From Phaeoceros laevis (Eukaryota; Anthocerotophyta; Anthocerotopsida; Notothyladales), in the NCBI GenBank assembly GCA_049999765.1, contig JBNGIQ010007751.1, positions 31,980-95,979 of the forward strand: a stretch of 64,000 bases of DNA, given 5' to 3'. Shown here piece by piece: positions 22,051-32,545 of this stretch; within the stretch, counting starts at the first letter, position 1, and every line of letters begins with the position of its first letter. The translations under genes were made by a program, and so were the position numbers. The notes below the pieces were generated by a model. That model was given only the letters and a program-made list of their open reading frames with translations, searched no databases and had not been told where the DNA came from.

Positions 22051-22943
22051 TTCCGAGGGAGCAAAGTTCACAGTAGGCAGTAATGGTGCCATCACTGCCT
22101 ATGAGGCCGCCTTTACGGCCATATAAACAGCTTCCTGCCCAGACAGATGACAAAAGCCTCGGATGAATTTGCAGCGGGAATTGCAGTCATCTTCGTCCGA
22201 TGTATGATGACCATGGTCCAAAAAAGCTGCATCACACCCTGGTCATGCATCAGCTTAAGGGCGGCAAGCAAGCCCTTGCCGGTTTCGAAGGACATAGGAG
22301 ATTTCACGGCTGCCAGAGGATTCGACAGCACTCCTTGCTGCTAGTCCATAGAAACGAAGCTCTCCCACTGCTGCACCACGACGGGCTGATGCGTCGCCTG
22401 CTCTGCCTGCGCAACTGCACCAACCATTAGAGATAATTCTCAACCTGTTCAGCACCATCAGCACTTGCATAGTGCAAATTCCGAACATGCAATGGCCTGT
22501 TAGGATGGTGGGACGCTCAGTACCAGAAAGCCGTTGCAACGATAGTTTGTTCCTCAGTGCCCAGTTTGTAAGCACCAGTTGCACGCCCAAGCTACACTCC
22601 CAAAAATCATGCTACATCTAATGCTAACCCCCCCCCCTCGCAAAGCCCCAAAATCCACACTTGGCATGTCAACCCTAAATGTAACGCTCATGCATGACTG
22701 ATCTGGTGAGGAAGTGCAGGACATGACTGAGTGTGCTGGACAGTCGAAAAAAAGTTCGTACCTGCACTGGCCTATTCAGAAGCCGCCCCGGCATATTCAT
22801 CGCATGTTGGGAGGGTTAGAAGACAGTCTCCCACTCGTAAGTTCACTCGTCCGCTTCTGATCAGGTCGTTCGCTCATGCCGCTGTGATCGAAGTTGCAAA
22901 ATTCATTGATGAGCAATTTGAGCAGATTCCAGGCGTAAGAACT
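22051..22943. other. Intergenic region, possibly with further decayed exon remnants
   Basis: Minus-strand frames near 22330-22430 encode HQPVVVQQWESFVSMD, resembling the Pol eta exon-2 segment DQPLAVQQWEGLIAVN. See the findings. A run of nine C residues near 22629 precedes the trihelix gene. Splice-site-like sequences before 22944 may mark a 5'-UTR intron of that gene. Confidence 0.4.
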
Positions 22944-23813
22944 ATGATTCTCAGATCGTCCGGCTTCGGCATGGCTGTGGAGGGGGAAGCAGAAGGGGAG
23001 GAATACAGGCAGGTGCTTGGATCCGAAGGAAGCTATAGGCAGCTACTTGGTGCAGATCCAGGCGGAGTGTCCTCGGTGAGCCTGATGGGCAGTGGAGGTG
23101 ATCTAATTGGACAGGGCATGGATATTTCTCGAGCTAGTATATTAGGAGATTCAGCAGCTCATTTAGATGGGACGCCCTCAGCAACAAGAGATGCTGGTAC
23201 GGAGCTGCAAATGGTGGACATGGAAGCTGCAGACGAGGGAGATTGTGAAGGGAAGGAAGAGAAGGCGGACAGAGACGGGACTGGGAAGAAAAAGCGAGCA
23301 GAAATGTGGCAGGATACAGAGATGGACGCTTTGGTCAGCGCTTACCATCAAGTGCACATGAAAGTGGCCATGGCAGGGAAGCAGGGGAAGCATGTGAAGC
23401 ATGTCTTTAAGTCTGCCAATGAGAAGTGGAAGGAGGTGCAGAACTTGCTTCATACTTATGGTGTAGATAGGCAAGCAAAAGAGATAGAGAGGAAGTGGTC
23501 GAACTTATCGACTGCCTATAAGCAGATTTCTGACTGGAACAAGAAAATAGGTCAACCAAGCTACTGGGAGCTTGATGAGGCCACCAAGCGAGAGAAGACG
23601 AAGGCAAAGGAGTTGCCAGCAACCTTTCGGGTGCATCTCTTTGAGGCCATGTCAGAGGTGCTAGGTGACAGGACGGTGTCTAGGAAAAGTAGGTCATGGG
23701 ACCCCTACAGTCGGCCTACCTCAGCCGGAACGTCAGGCAGCAATGGTATTGGTGTCAATGGTGTTACTTCAGGTGGCTGTCTTTCTTCTGCAGGGGCATG
23801 CAGGTTGTCGTAG
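22944..23813 (+). CDS. Trihelix (Myb/SANT-like) DNA-binding protein
   Basis: A single frame of 289 residues from the first in-frame ATG at 22944. Codons further upstream are open but lack an ATG and are preceded by acceptor-like sequence, so an upstream exon cannot be excluded. Residues about 118-242 form a Myb/SANT-like trihelix domain (Myb_DNA-bind_4 type): MWQDTEMDALVSAYHQVH, then FKSANEKWKEVQNLL, then KEIERKWSNLSTAYKQI and YWELDEATK. The three helices carry the conserved Trp residues. The N-terminal region is acidic with imperfect (R/Y)QLLG repeats, and the C-terminus is Ser/Gly-rich. A nuclear transcriptional role is inferred. The stop lies only about 80 bp before the start of the NMNAT gene on the same strand. 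Confidence 0.75.
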   Translation: MILRSSGFGMAVEGEAEGEEYRQVLGSEGSYRQLLGADPGGVSSVSLMGSGGDLIGQGMDISRASILGDSAAHLDGTPSATRDAGTELQMVDMEAADEGDCEGKEEKADRDGTGKKKRAEMWQDTEMDALVSAYHQVHMKVAMAGKQGKHVKHVFKSANEKWKEVQNLLHTYGVDRQAKEIERKWSNLSTAYKQISDWNKKIGQPSYWELDEATKREKTKAKELPATFRVHLFEAMSEVLGDRTVSRKSRSWDPYSRPTSAGTSGSNGIGVNGVTSGGCLSSAGACRLS

Positions 23814-23893
23814 TTCAGTTTGAGAGGATTAAGTTGTGTTCTCGTGCCCATTAGTACTTGCATGCTTGCTGGTTGCACTTCACGCGTTGAGCT

Positions 23894-25581
23894 ATGTCTG
23901 CAGAGGCTATCGTAGATGTTCCTTTTCCAACTAGCAAGCTGAGTTTGGCACCACCTACTACAGATGCCCATGAACAGTGAGCAACTATCCAAGCTTATTT
24001 GGAGCAGCCAGCAGCTTGTGCTCAAGTATTACATTCCTGTTTAAAATTCCTGGTCTGGAACCCTAGTTGACTTCGAGACTTTGCAGGAGAAGACCAAGGG
24101 CAGTGCTAGTATCAACAGGAAGCTTCAATCCACCTACGTACATGCACCTGCGGATGTTCGGTGAGAACACAGGAAACACTGGGGCCTTGTTTCAGTATGT
24201 CCTTCGTTTTCCACATTAGCGTCCCAAGCATGCCTGACATCTTGTATTTTGCAGAGCTTGCAAGAGATGAGTTGGTGATGAATGGATTCGATGTTTTGGG
24301 TGGTTACATGTCTCCTGTACATGACTCTTATGGCAAAAAGGTGCAGGATCCTCTTCACACTATTGAATTCCAGAAGCAGTCTTGCCTGCAAGGGGGATGA
24401 AATTCCGCCTGCAAGGGGGATAACTTTCCTCCTGAAACAGGGTTTGGTTGCAGTAGACCATCGGACCAAAATGTGTGAACTAGCTACAGACGACTCAGCT
24501 TTCATAATGGTGGATCCTTGGGAGGTACAAAGTTCCTCCCTGTTTTAGTAACGTAACATATTCTGTGCTTTTGATTGTTTGAGATGAGATTGTGATTTCA
24601 CTCTTCCATCATCCCTGCAACTAAAATTCGTTGTCTTTTGTGCATGGTTGAAGTAGGCGAAACAGGCAACTAGCCAGAGAACCTTGACAGTGCTTAATCG
24701 TGTTGAACAAAGTGTGAACAACCTCGGGCTACCAAATGATGGTAATGCCTCATCCAAGACTAATCATGGGTCACGACACACCAGCACAGGTTTCTGCAGG
24801 GAACAGCAATCAGCTGATGCTGCTTAGAATGTCTCCGCTGATGTTTTTAAGACTGCAAACCGTAACCTCTGAAAACCTCTCCTGGTTGTCGTATTTGGTG
24901 AACTGGCAGATAAGATCAAAGTTTTCTTCTTGTGTGGATCTGACCTTCTGGCGTCATTCAGTTCCCCTGGCGTTTGGGTTCCTGAGCAGGTTGGACACAA
25001 CGAATGTCGTTTTGCTGCTTTATGGTTCCTTCAAAGTTTGAAGCGGTTGAGGACCTCTTTTTATTGTTTTCTTGAGGCTCTTTTTCATTCCTTTGAATCA
25101 TTCTACTCGCTGCAGGTCCAGAGCATATGTCAGGAGTTTGGGATTTTTTGTGTCTCAAGATCGGGAACGGATGCACGGAGGATCATTTTTGAGAACGACA
25201 TTCTCTTTAGGAACAAAGTGAGCCTGCCTCTCCTCTTTCTTGAAAGTAATTCATGCAGCAGCAGGAACTTTTGATGTAAGAAGACCCACCCTGCGCGATT
25301 CTGGGTTGCAGAGGAACATCGTTGTCGTGGATGAGCTTGTGCCAAATGACATTAGCTCTACAAAATTGAGGTATGCCTGTTGACTGGTGTTTTCTCCCCT
25401 TCCACCTACTGATCTCTGGCAATCCCAGCATATGTCTCTCGTGCCTTCTCCCAGAAACACTAACCAATCACATGGTCGCAGGCAGTTGTTTTCTAGGGGG
25501 CTGTCTGTGCGGTACTTGACTGCTGACAGCGTGATCAGCTACATGAAGATAAACCACCTCTATGGCTACAACTTCAATTAA
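23894..25581 (+). CDS. NMNAT: Nicotinamide/nicotinate mononucleotide adenylyltransferase
   Basis: A multi-exon gene. Exon 1 (23894-23976) gives MSAEAIVDVPFPTSKLSL. Exon 2 (24087-24159) gives RAVLVSTGSFNPPTYMHLRM, which contains the nucleotidyltransferase GSFNPxTxxHL motif. Exon 3 gives ELARDELVMNGFDVLGGYMS. Later exons give HRTKMCELATDDSAFIMVDP; RTLTVLNRVEQSVNN; VFFLCGSDLLASFSSPGVW; ICQEFGIFCVSRSGTDARR; RNIVVVDELVPNDISSTKLR, the ISSTxxR substrate-binding motif; and RGLSVRYLTADSVISYM. The order and motifs are those of eukaryotic NMNAT, which joins NMN or NaMN to AMP to form NAD or NaAD. Phases of the first three exons were checked and fit. The intron near 24384-24421 holds a 15-base repeat (GCCTGCAAGGGGGAT) spaced 23 bases apart. 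Confidence 0.92.
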
Positions 25582-27141
25582 GAAACCAACCGGCGTATCT
25601 GTCAAGAATCACCACAGTCCCTCATCGACAGACTTAGTTTACGTGGTAGAATTGATGTAGTCATAAATGGCAGCAGGCTGCTGACGAGGCCCACAGGAAG
25701 TGGCCATGGAAAATTAATGTCATCCAGAGCGGAGGCGACTAAGACTTGCTTCCATCGAGGATAGCATCCGCTCGTTGCGGACCAGATATCATCCTTTGTT
25801 TTTCCGGCAGATTATGTTTCGGAAAGGGTCGTTGTGTAACTGGTCAAGATGGCAACGAATGCGTGCGAGACTTGCATATGACTGCAGTGGCCTTGCGAAG
25901 GATCTTTATTAAGCAGATGGAGAAAATGGCAGGCCCACTTTGTCCATGAATGTGAAACAATTCCATTGACATCTAAGACAAGTACTTTCGTTGTCGGACA
26001 TCCCTGCCTTACATGAAGTTTGTTCTTCTTCGCCTTGTTCTTCTTCGATGCTCGCACGGGTCCATCGTGTGCCAAAATCTGACTAGGACACGACTCTGAG
26101 GCCCCCTCCTCTTTATCACGCTAGTGAAGTCAAAGTTGCAGTTGATAGAGCAATGGCACGTAAAAATGCGGGGACGGCCTCAGTACTCGCAACATTTGTA
26201 AATTGAAGTCTGAAGACTCTGAACCTTCTACTGTACGGTACACGCTTGGCTATTTTGGATTTCCAAGCATTTCCAAATGTTTGGAATACGCGATTCTTGG
26301 AATCGTAAGGCACCTCGTGGACGTTGCGTGTCACGGGCCCTGCCACTCTGGCGCGGCTGTGACCGTGATGATGATAGCGCAATGCTGGGAGGCGTACTGT
26401 GTTTCCCTTGGTTGGGGTTCACGCCTTGCTACGAAGGGCGAAGAAAGTGCGGCAGTCTGTTTTCTTGAAGGTGCGAACTTGGGGCGCTGTCGCTGGGGAA
26501 ACTAGCTATTGTCCTGTCTCTGAGTCGAGGCGATGGCACAGTTAAAATTGGGAAAGCAGGTGCTGCTGGAGGTGTTAACGCTGGTGGAGGCTCACGCTGT
26601 CGCAAATCTGCGTGGGGTCCTGGGCGTTTTTGGCGTCCTCTGTGACACTCGGTGTTGAACTCTGCATAAGCCCATTGCCGGGCTGTTGGAGGCCGAGTGG
26701 TTTCGACAGCCGGTTTAACCTAAATTTTGAGGATCAAGCCAGGAATGGGTTGGGAACTTGTGGTGGATCGAAGGCGCACATTTGAATGAGGAGCTTGGTA
26801 GAATTCACAGCGATAGAAACATGTATGGGTGAAATAGGAATTCGTTGACTTACGGCTTTTGTTTCTTTGCAACAGGGACAACTGAACGGTTTAAGCTAGA
26901 TCGGCGCTTGTCGTATCACTTTCTGGTACATGGCTCACATCATGCCTGCGTGTGACAGGTTGAAGGAGCCCTGGAGTAGTTGACCAAATGACAAAAGCAT
27001 CCGTACATTAGGCTGGTTAGTGGCGCTGCCCTCACATGCACAGAGTACTGTCTCCCTCGTCAGCTTTGTGCATTGGCTGAGATTTCTGAATTGAATTTCA
27101 GTGGCCTTGTAATTCAGGTTTGACTTTCCAGGCCTGTCGCC
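25582..27141. other. Intergenic / 5' region of the DExH helicase
   Basis: No supported gene. The final bases (TTTCCAG just before 27131) look like the acceptor of a 5'-UTR intron of the helicase gene. Confidence 0.45.
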
Positions 27142-30100
27142 ATGAGCTTTCCTCGTGGACGGGGCCCTATGGGCTCGGCTGGACGGAAGCAACTGACTGT
27201 TGGGCAGCGCCCAGTGTCAGAGTCTGATCGCATTAGCATTGCAGATCGTCTGGAGGAATTTAGATCTAGTTCGGCAAAGGAGATGGTGTTTGAGAGTGAT
27301 CTGACCAATCATGATCGAGCGGTGGTGCATGACTTTTGCAAAAAGATGGGCTTCAAATCGAAAAGTTATGGCAAAGGAGAAAATCGGAGCGTGACGGTAT
27401 CCAAGTCAGGACGGGAACAGCTGAACTCCAAAGAAACAGCTCTCAGCATTTCGAGTAATGCGCAGGCAGTCATTAGCCAGCTCTTTACATTGTATCCTCC
27501 GCAAGAGAATGAGGATGAGCAGCCCAAGGAGAGGCAGAAAATTCTTCGAAATGTGCCCAGAAGGCCTTTGGAGTTCAGAGCTCCATTAGGTGCTGCTGAC
27601 ATTGCCAAGCAGGTCGCTTCCCTGGCTGATCGCATCCAGAGGCTACCTGCTCTCCAGCAGATTGTGCAACAGAGGGCTCAGCTGCCAATTGCAGCATTTG
27701 AGAGTACCATCACTTCAGCTGTGAACAATAATCAGGTTGTTCTGATTGCTGGTGAAACAGGATGTGGAAAGACAACCCAAGTTCCTCAGTTCATTCTTCA
27801 GCATATGTGGTCGCAAGGCAAACCGTGCAAGATAATCTGCACCCAACCACGTCGAATATCAGCTATATCTGTCGCAGAGCGTATAGCAGCTGAGAGAGGG
27901 GAGGCTGTGGGCACAACTGTAGGTTACCAGATTAGGTTGGAAATGAAGGGAGGACGGAATACTTCGGTAATGTTCCAAACAAATGGTGTATTACTACGGA
28001 AGATGGTGAAGTCGGGTGGTCACTCATCAACGGGTGAGAGCACTGGTGATGAGCAAACAGATGACACGTATGGGGTAGATGCTACACATATTATTGTGGA
28101 TGAGATTCATGAACGTGACCGCAATGCAGATTTTTTGCTCATTGTGTTGCGAGACATACTTCCGGTCAGGCCAGACTTGCGCCTAATTTTAATGAGCGCT
28201 ACTCTGGATTCTAAACAGTTCTCTAGATACTTTGGAAACTGCCCTATCATCAACGTTCCAGGATTTACATACCCAGTACGTACACATTTTCTAGAGGATG
28301 TGCTGGGGTTATTGGAAGCACGGAAAGGAAGGACAGACAGTGAGAACAAGCAGTTGGAAGATAAAGTTGTTTTTAGCAAGGAGGACGCGGATGCCATGGA
28401 TAATGCATTAGCAGTGGCGTGGTTAGAGGACGATTTTGAGGAATTGATGAATCTGGTAACTGAGTGCCCGCGGCTCTGTAATTATCAGCATTCTCATACA
28501 GGGGCAACAGCTCTCATGATTGCTGCAGGCAAGGGGCAAGTAGATGACATAGCTACAATGCTGTCACTAGGAGCTGACATCTCCAAAGTGTCCGAAGATG
28601 GAAGCACAGCTCTTGACTGGGCAAAGATCCATGATGAACAAGAAGCTGCTGTAGCCATTACAACCTACAGCAGCAGCACTGCAAAACCATCCAGCTCCAC
28701 AGACCACTCGTCAGAAGAGAATGTGGAATTACTAGAGAGGTATCAGAGTGTAACAGATCAGGAGGAAATTGATGTTGTTCTTATCGAGCGTCTATTGCAT
28801 CATCTGTGCAGTAGCTCAAAGATCAGTAGTTCAAGCAGTGGAGCAATACTAGTTTTCTTGCCAGGCTGGGAGGACATTTCCAGAATGAGACAGCAATTGG
28901 CAACCTCTCCTTGCTTTTCTAACCAGTCTCAGTTTCACATACTCCCTCTGCATTCCATGGTGCCCTCAATTGAGCAAAAAAAAGTCTTCAAGCGTCCACC
29001 TCCAGGTGTACGGAAAATTGTGCTAGCAACCAACATTGCTGAAACTGCCATCACCATTGATGATGTGGTCTATGTAATTGACACTGGCCGGGCCAAGGAA
29101 AAAAGTTATGATCCTTATACCAGTGTGTCCACGTTGCAAACGGCATGGATATCAAAAGCGAGTATGAGGCAAAGAGCAGGGAGAGCGGGCAGATGCCAAG
29201 CAGGAGACTGTTACCATTTGTTTTCTCGCTTGAGGGCTGACTCCTTGCCTGACTTTCAGCAGCCTGAGATTAAACGAGCCCCATTGGAAGAGCTATGTTT
29301 GCAGGTGAAGTTGATGGAGCCGGAAGGTAGAATAGCAGAATTCATATCAAAGGCAATAGAGCCTCCACTTGCCTTATCCGTGCAGAATGCAGTGATGCTG
29401 TTGCAAGACATCGGAGCTCTTACAGGTGAAGAAAAGTTGACTGAGCTGGGTAAACAGCTTGGGTCTCTGCCCGTACATCCAGCAACAAGCAAGATGCTGC
29501 TGTTCGCAATACTGCTCAATTGCCTTAGCCCTGCTTTGACTATTGCATGTGCTGGTGGCTATAGAGAACCCTTTGTGTTGCCTATGGCTCCCCGAGAGAA
29601 GCAGCTTGCAGCAGCAGCCAAGCGAGAACTTGCAGGTGCCTTTGGGGGTTACAGCGATCATTTAGCAATAATTGCAGCTTTTGATAGGTGGGAGGCTGCC
29701 AAAGCAGCAGGTCAAGAGCAGCAGTTCTGTGCAAAGTTTTTTGTTTCAGGGGGGACGATGGCAATGCTCTCAGGTATGAGACAGCAGCTTCAAAGCGAGC
29801 TTGCACAGAAAGGATTCATACCTAAGGGACATCACCCATGCAGTTTGAATGCCCAGGACCCTGGGATAGTACGTGCTGTGATAGCTGCTGGCACTTACCC
29901 CATGATTGGCACTCTACTAGCACCACAGTCAGGAAATCAAAAGGTTGTCGTGCAGACATCTAGAGGGCAGAAAGTTCGAATCCATCCCCATTCTGCCAAC
30001 TTTGAGCTGAACCGTAGGAGCCCAAGGGAGTTTCAAGGGGCCCTTGTAGCCTTCGATGAGATTACACGAGGAGAGAGGCAGGTTTATGTCAAGAACAGTA

Positions 30101-30909
30101 CTCTGGTCAAACCACATCCTTTGTTGTTGATTTCGACAGAACTGGTTGTCGCACCACCAAGCTCTCAAAGGCGAGATGATTCTAAACCTGAGTTCCTGGT
30201 TTCTAATGAGGATGATGATGATGATTCCGCATATGGCGATGATGATGATGAGGATGTCAGAACTCGGCCAGACACAGAGCTTGAAAGACAGCAGAAGCAG
30301 CTGATGTACAGTCCGGAGAACATGGTGGCGGTAGTGGTCGATAGATGGTTAAAATTTGAAGCCACTGCTGTGGAAGCTGCTCAGCTTTTTTGCTTGAGAC
30401 AACGGCTTAGTGCTGCTATCAAGCATAAGATAGAGCACCCAAGAGCACCCTTACCAGACAAGCTTGCAGGTGCTGTGTATGCAGTAGCCTGCCTGCTCTC
30501 TTTTGATGGTCTCTTGGACTTGGCACCTCAGTCCCGAGATCGGTTGGTCGCAGCTCAGCCACAGCCGCGGACGTCTTCAACTGAACAGCAGCTTGCAAGT
30601 GGAAGTATGCGTAATAGGAATCATAGAGGAGCTGGGGTGTCTGGGTCAGGGAGAGGTTCACCGACTGCCTACAGAAATGGTGGTCCTGGATCTTCGCAGT
30701 ATGGAAGGCAGTATGAGCCAGCTGAGAATGGCAGACCTGCACCCCAGGAAGGAAGGGGTGTGAACTTGCGTCAGGAAGGGAGGGGTGGGATGCGTCAGGA
30801 AGGAAGGGGTGGGCCACGCCAAGAAGGAAGGGGTGTGCAAGGCAACTATAGTGGAGGTACAACAAGAGGCCGAAACCCAAAGAGATCTCGTGGGGGTGGT
30901 GCTGGCTAG
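27142..30909 (+). CDS. R3H-DExH-ankyrin RNA helicase (NIH/DExH6-like, YTHDC2-related)
   Basis: One uninterrupted frame of 1255 residues. In order it holds an N-terminal R3H domain (about residues 25-95, DLTNHDRAVVHDFCKKMGFK); a DEAH-type helicase core with Walker A GETGCGKTT at about 204, DEIH at about 320 and SAT at about 352; ankyrin-like repeats inserted between the RecA lobes (about 440-505, GATALMIAAGKGQVDDIATML and DGSTALDWAK); motif VI QRAGRAGR at about 677; the HA2/OB-fold region; an acidic DDDD stretch near 1020; and a Gly/Arg tail with four RQEGRG-type repeats. R3H plus ankyrin insertion is the layout of plant nuclear DEIH-box helicase NIH and animal YTHDC2, without a YTH domain here. 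The expected activity is ATP-dependent RNA/DNA unwinding in the nucleus. The absence of introns over 3.7 kb is notable. Confidence 0.93.
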   Translation: MSFPRGRGPMGSAGRKQLTVGQRPVSESDRISIADRLEEFRSSSAKEMVFESDLTNHDRAVVHDFCKKMGFKSKSYGKGENRSVTVSKSGREQLNSKETALSISSNAQAVISQLFTLYPPQENEDEQPKERQKILRNVPRRPLEFRAPLGAADIAKQVASLADRIQRLPALQQIVQQRAQLPIAAFESTITSAVNNNQVVLIAGETGCGKTTQVPQFILQHMWSQGKPCKIICTQPRRISAISVAERIAAERGEAVGTTVGYQIRLEMKGGRNTSVMFQTNGVLLRKMVKSGGHSSTGESTGDEQTDDTYGVDATHIIVDEIHERDRNADFLLIVLRDILPVRPDLRLILMSATLDSKQFSRYFGNCPIINVPGFTYPVRTHFLEDVLGLLEARKGRTDSENKQLEDKVVFSKEDADAMDNALAVAWLEDDFEELMNLVTECPRLCNYQHSHTGATALMIAAGKGQVDDIATMLSLGADISKVSEDGSTALDWAKIHDEQEAAVAITTYSSSTAKPSSSTDHSSEENVELLERYQSVTDQEEIDVVLIERLLHHLCSSSKISSSSSGAILVFLPGWEDISRMRQQLATSPCFSNQSQFHILPLHSMVPSIEQKKVFKRPPPGVRKIVLATNIAETAITIDDVVYVIDTGRAKEKSYDPYTSVSTLQTAWISKASMRQRAGRAGRCQAGDCYHLFSRLRADSLPDFQQPEIKRAPLEELCLQVKLMEPEGRIAEFISKAIEPPLALSVQNAVMLLQDIGALTGEEKLTELGKQLGSLPVHPATSKMLLFAILLNCLSPALTIACAGGYREPFVLPMAPREKQLAAAAKRELAGAFGGYSDHLAIIAAFDRWEAAKAAGQEQQFCAKFFVSGGTMAMLSGMRQQLQSELAQKGFIPKGHHPCSLNAQDPGIVRAVIAAGTYPMIGTLLAPQSGNQKVVVQTSRGQKVRIHPHSANFELNRRSPREFQGALVAFDEITRGERQVYVKNSTLVKPHPLLLISTELVVAPPSSQRRDDSKPEFLVSNEDDDDDSAYGDDDDEDVRTRPDTELERQQKQLMYSPENMVAVVVDRWLKFEATAVEAAQLFCLRQRLSAAIKHKIEHPRAPLPDKLAGAVYAVACLLSFDGLLDLAPQSRDRLVAAQPQPRTSSTEQQLASGSMRNRNHRGAGVSGSGRGSPTAYRNGGPGSSQYGRQYEPAENGRPAPQEGRGVNLRQEGRGGMRQEGRGGPRQEGRGVQGNYSGGTTRGRNPKRSRGGGAG
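30745..30834 (+). repeat. RQEGRGG coding repeat
   Basis: Inside the helicase tail the unit CGTCAGGAAGGAAGGGGTGG (with variants) occurs about four times, encoding QEGRG(V/G) repeats. RG-rich repeats of this type commonly bind RNA. Confidence 0.8.
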
Positions 30910-32545
30910 AGCATTTGAATCCTACACTTTCTGACGCATACATGCTGGTGTTAGGTGGAAGCCAAGGGCTTCATCTTTCCAGGAACTTAGCTGATTTGCC
31001 AATACTCCCTCTCCTTTTCCAGGTGGCTTGCGCAATAAGTTTGATGCAAATGCAACAAGATGGGTGGCCAGGGACACCAAGTGACATGAATACGTGAACA
31101 TGCTGATTAGCCAAGGTAAGTGACTATGCTGGAATGCAAATGACAGCCAGAAGCAGCAAGCTGCTCTAGGCTAACTCGTTTGTTGGTGTATTAGCCCCAG
31201 TTCAGGCTAGTTGCGTTGAGAGTTCCTCCTGGTTTTAGCGGCATCCAGCTGTGTCTCATCATATACAATTTTTCTAGTCAGCTAGCATGTAAATACTTTC
31301 ATGAGGAAGCAGCAGAAAATTTCCAGAATTTAGAACAGGCCTGAATGTGATACTTTGACCATCGTTAAGTTGTGGGTATAGACCGTTTGCCACCTAGTAC
31401 TTTGACATACTATTCACGTGAACGTATTTTTGAGTTCATCTGTGAAAATGGATGTCAATTTTCTGGGGGAGACCTTTGCCATGTTGGAGCTGTCGCCCTG
31501 CAGTTATGGCTTCTGGCAGTTTGTCAGGCTGAAATTCAGGTAAGGGTGAATTTTCGAACGCGACCTTGTATTTTCTGGTTTTTTTAAGCCCTCCTTGTCC
31601 CAATCAGATACAGTGAGCCTGTATTTACAACCCTGGGTATGTTATGTCCAGAATGCCACTTCGCCACTGCTGGATGTCTGGACAAAGAAGATGCAGCAGA
31701 GCGTTTGTCCAACTCCATGCATGAGCTGTTCGAGTTTGGACCTTGGTGGTCTACTAGAGCGTTTGTGAGGTGGACCTTGGCAATAAGCGCAGTAGTCAGA
31801 CTGTCTTGTTCCCTACTTGCACATGCACGAGGAGGAATGCTTCAAGGATAAATCAAGGTCAGGGGATAGGAGGGAAATAGATCAGTAGATTGATGTATGA
31901 AACAATGCAGTAGGAGCCAGTCTTCTGTAAAGCACGTCGTTTTGAGGCCTCCCAGGTTAGGCAACTTCAATACACGATTCGTCCCCCCGCGTCCAGCTAT
32001 GATCCGGTGCCTCCTAGCTTCCCCTCAGGTACTCATCTTGGACTCTACTAGAGTCCTTCAACTGCTTCAATAGGCGATTCTCCCGCAGAAAAAGAAGAGA
32101 GAACAGACCTGTTGTGAACGAATGATCAAGCAGCTACGCCCCTGAAAGGAAGCTGATACCTTTATGCAGTTCACCGGCACACCTTCTTTGTCGACTCCGC
32201 TCCCAAGAGTCCCCCCAGTTTTTCTGAACTCTTTAAACCATCTTCGGGTCAGTCAGTGGGAAGAGGTTTTTCCTCGGTCGTTGTTCTGCCCTTTTCCTGG
32301 TTGAGAAAGGACTCTAAAGCATCAGGGCATTCATCCGAGGCCAAGATCAGCCTTGAGACTAGAATTTCGGCGAGAGGCATGCGGGAACGTGCAGGTTTTT
32401 AGCGTAGCTGTCGTACAGTCAAGGGACTGGCCATGCGGGGTGGTTGCTCAAGGCGTGGTTTTTCAAGACGCGGGTGGCACAGATAACGAGGAACATGTCT
32501 TGATGTTGTTCGAGAGAGCTGGAAGGAGCTGTGGACCGACGGGCA
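30910..32545. other. Intergenic
   Basis: Helicase 3' flank followed by the upstream region of the first CENP-O gene. A frame at 31372-31587 is open but not recognisable. No supported gene. Confidence 0.45.
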
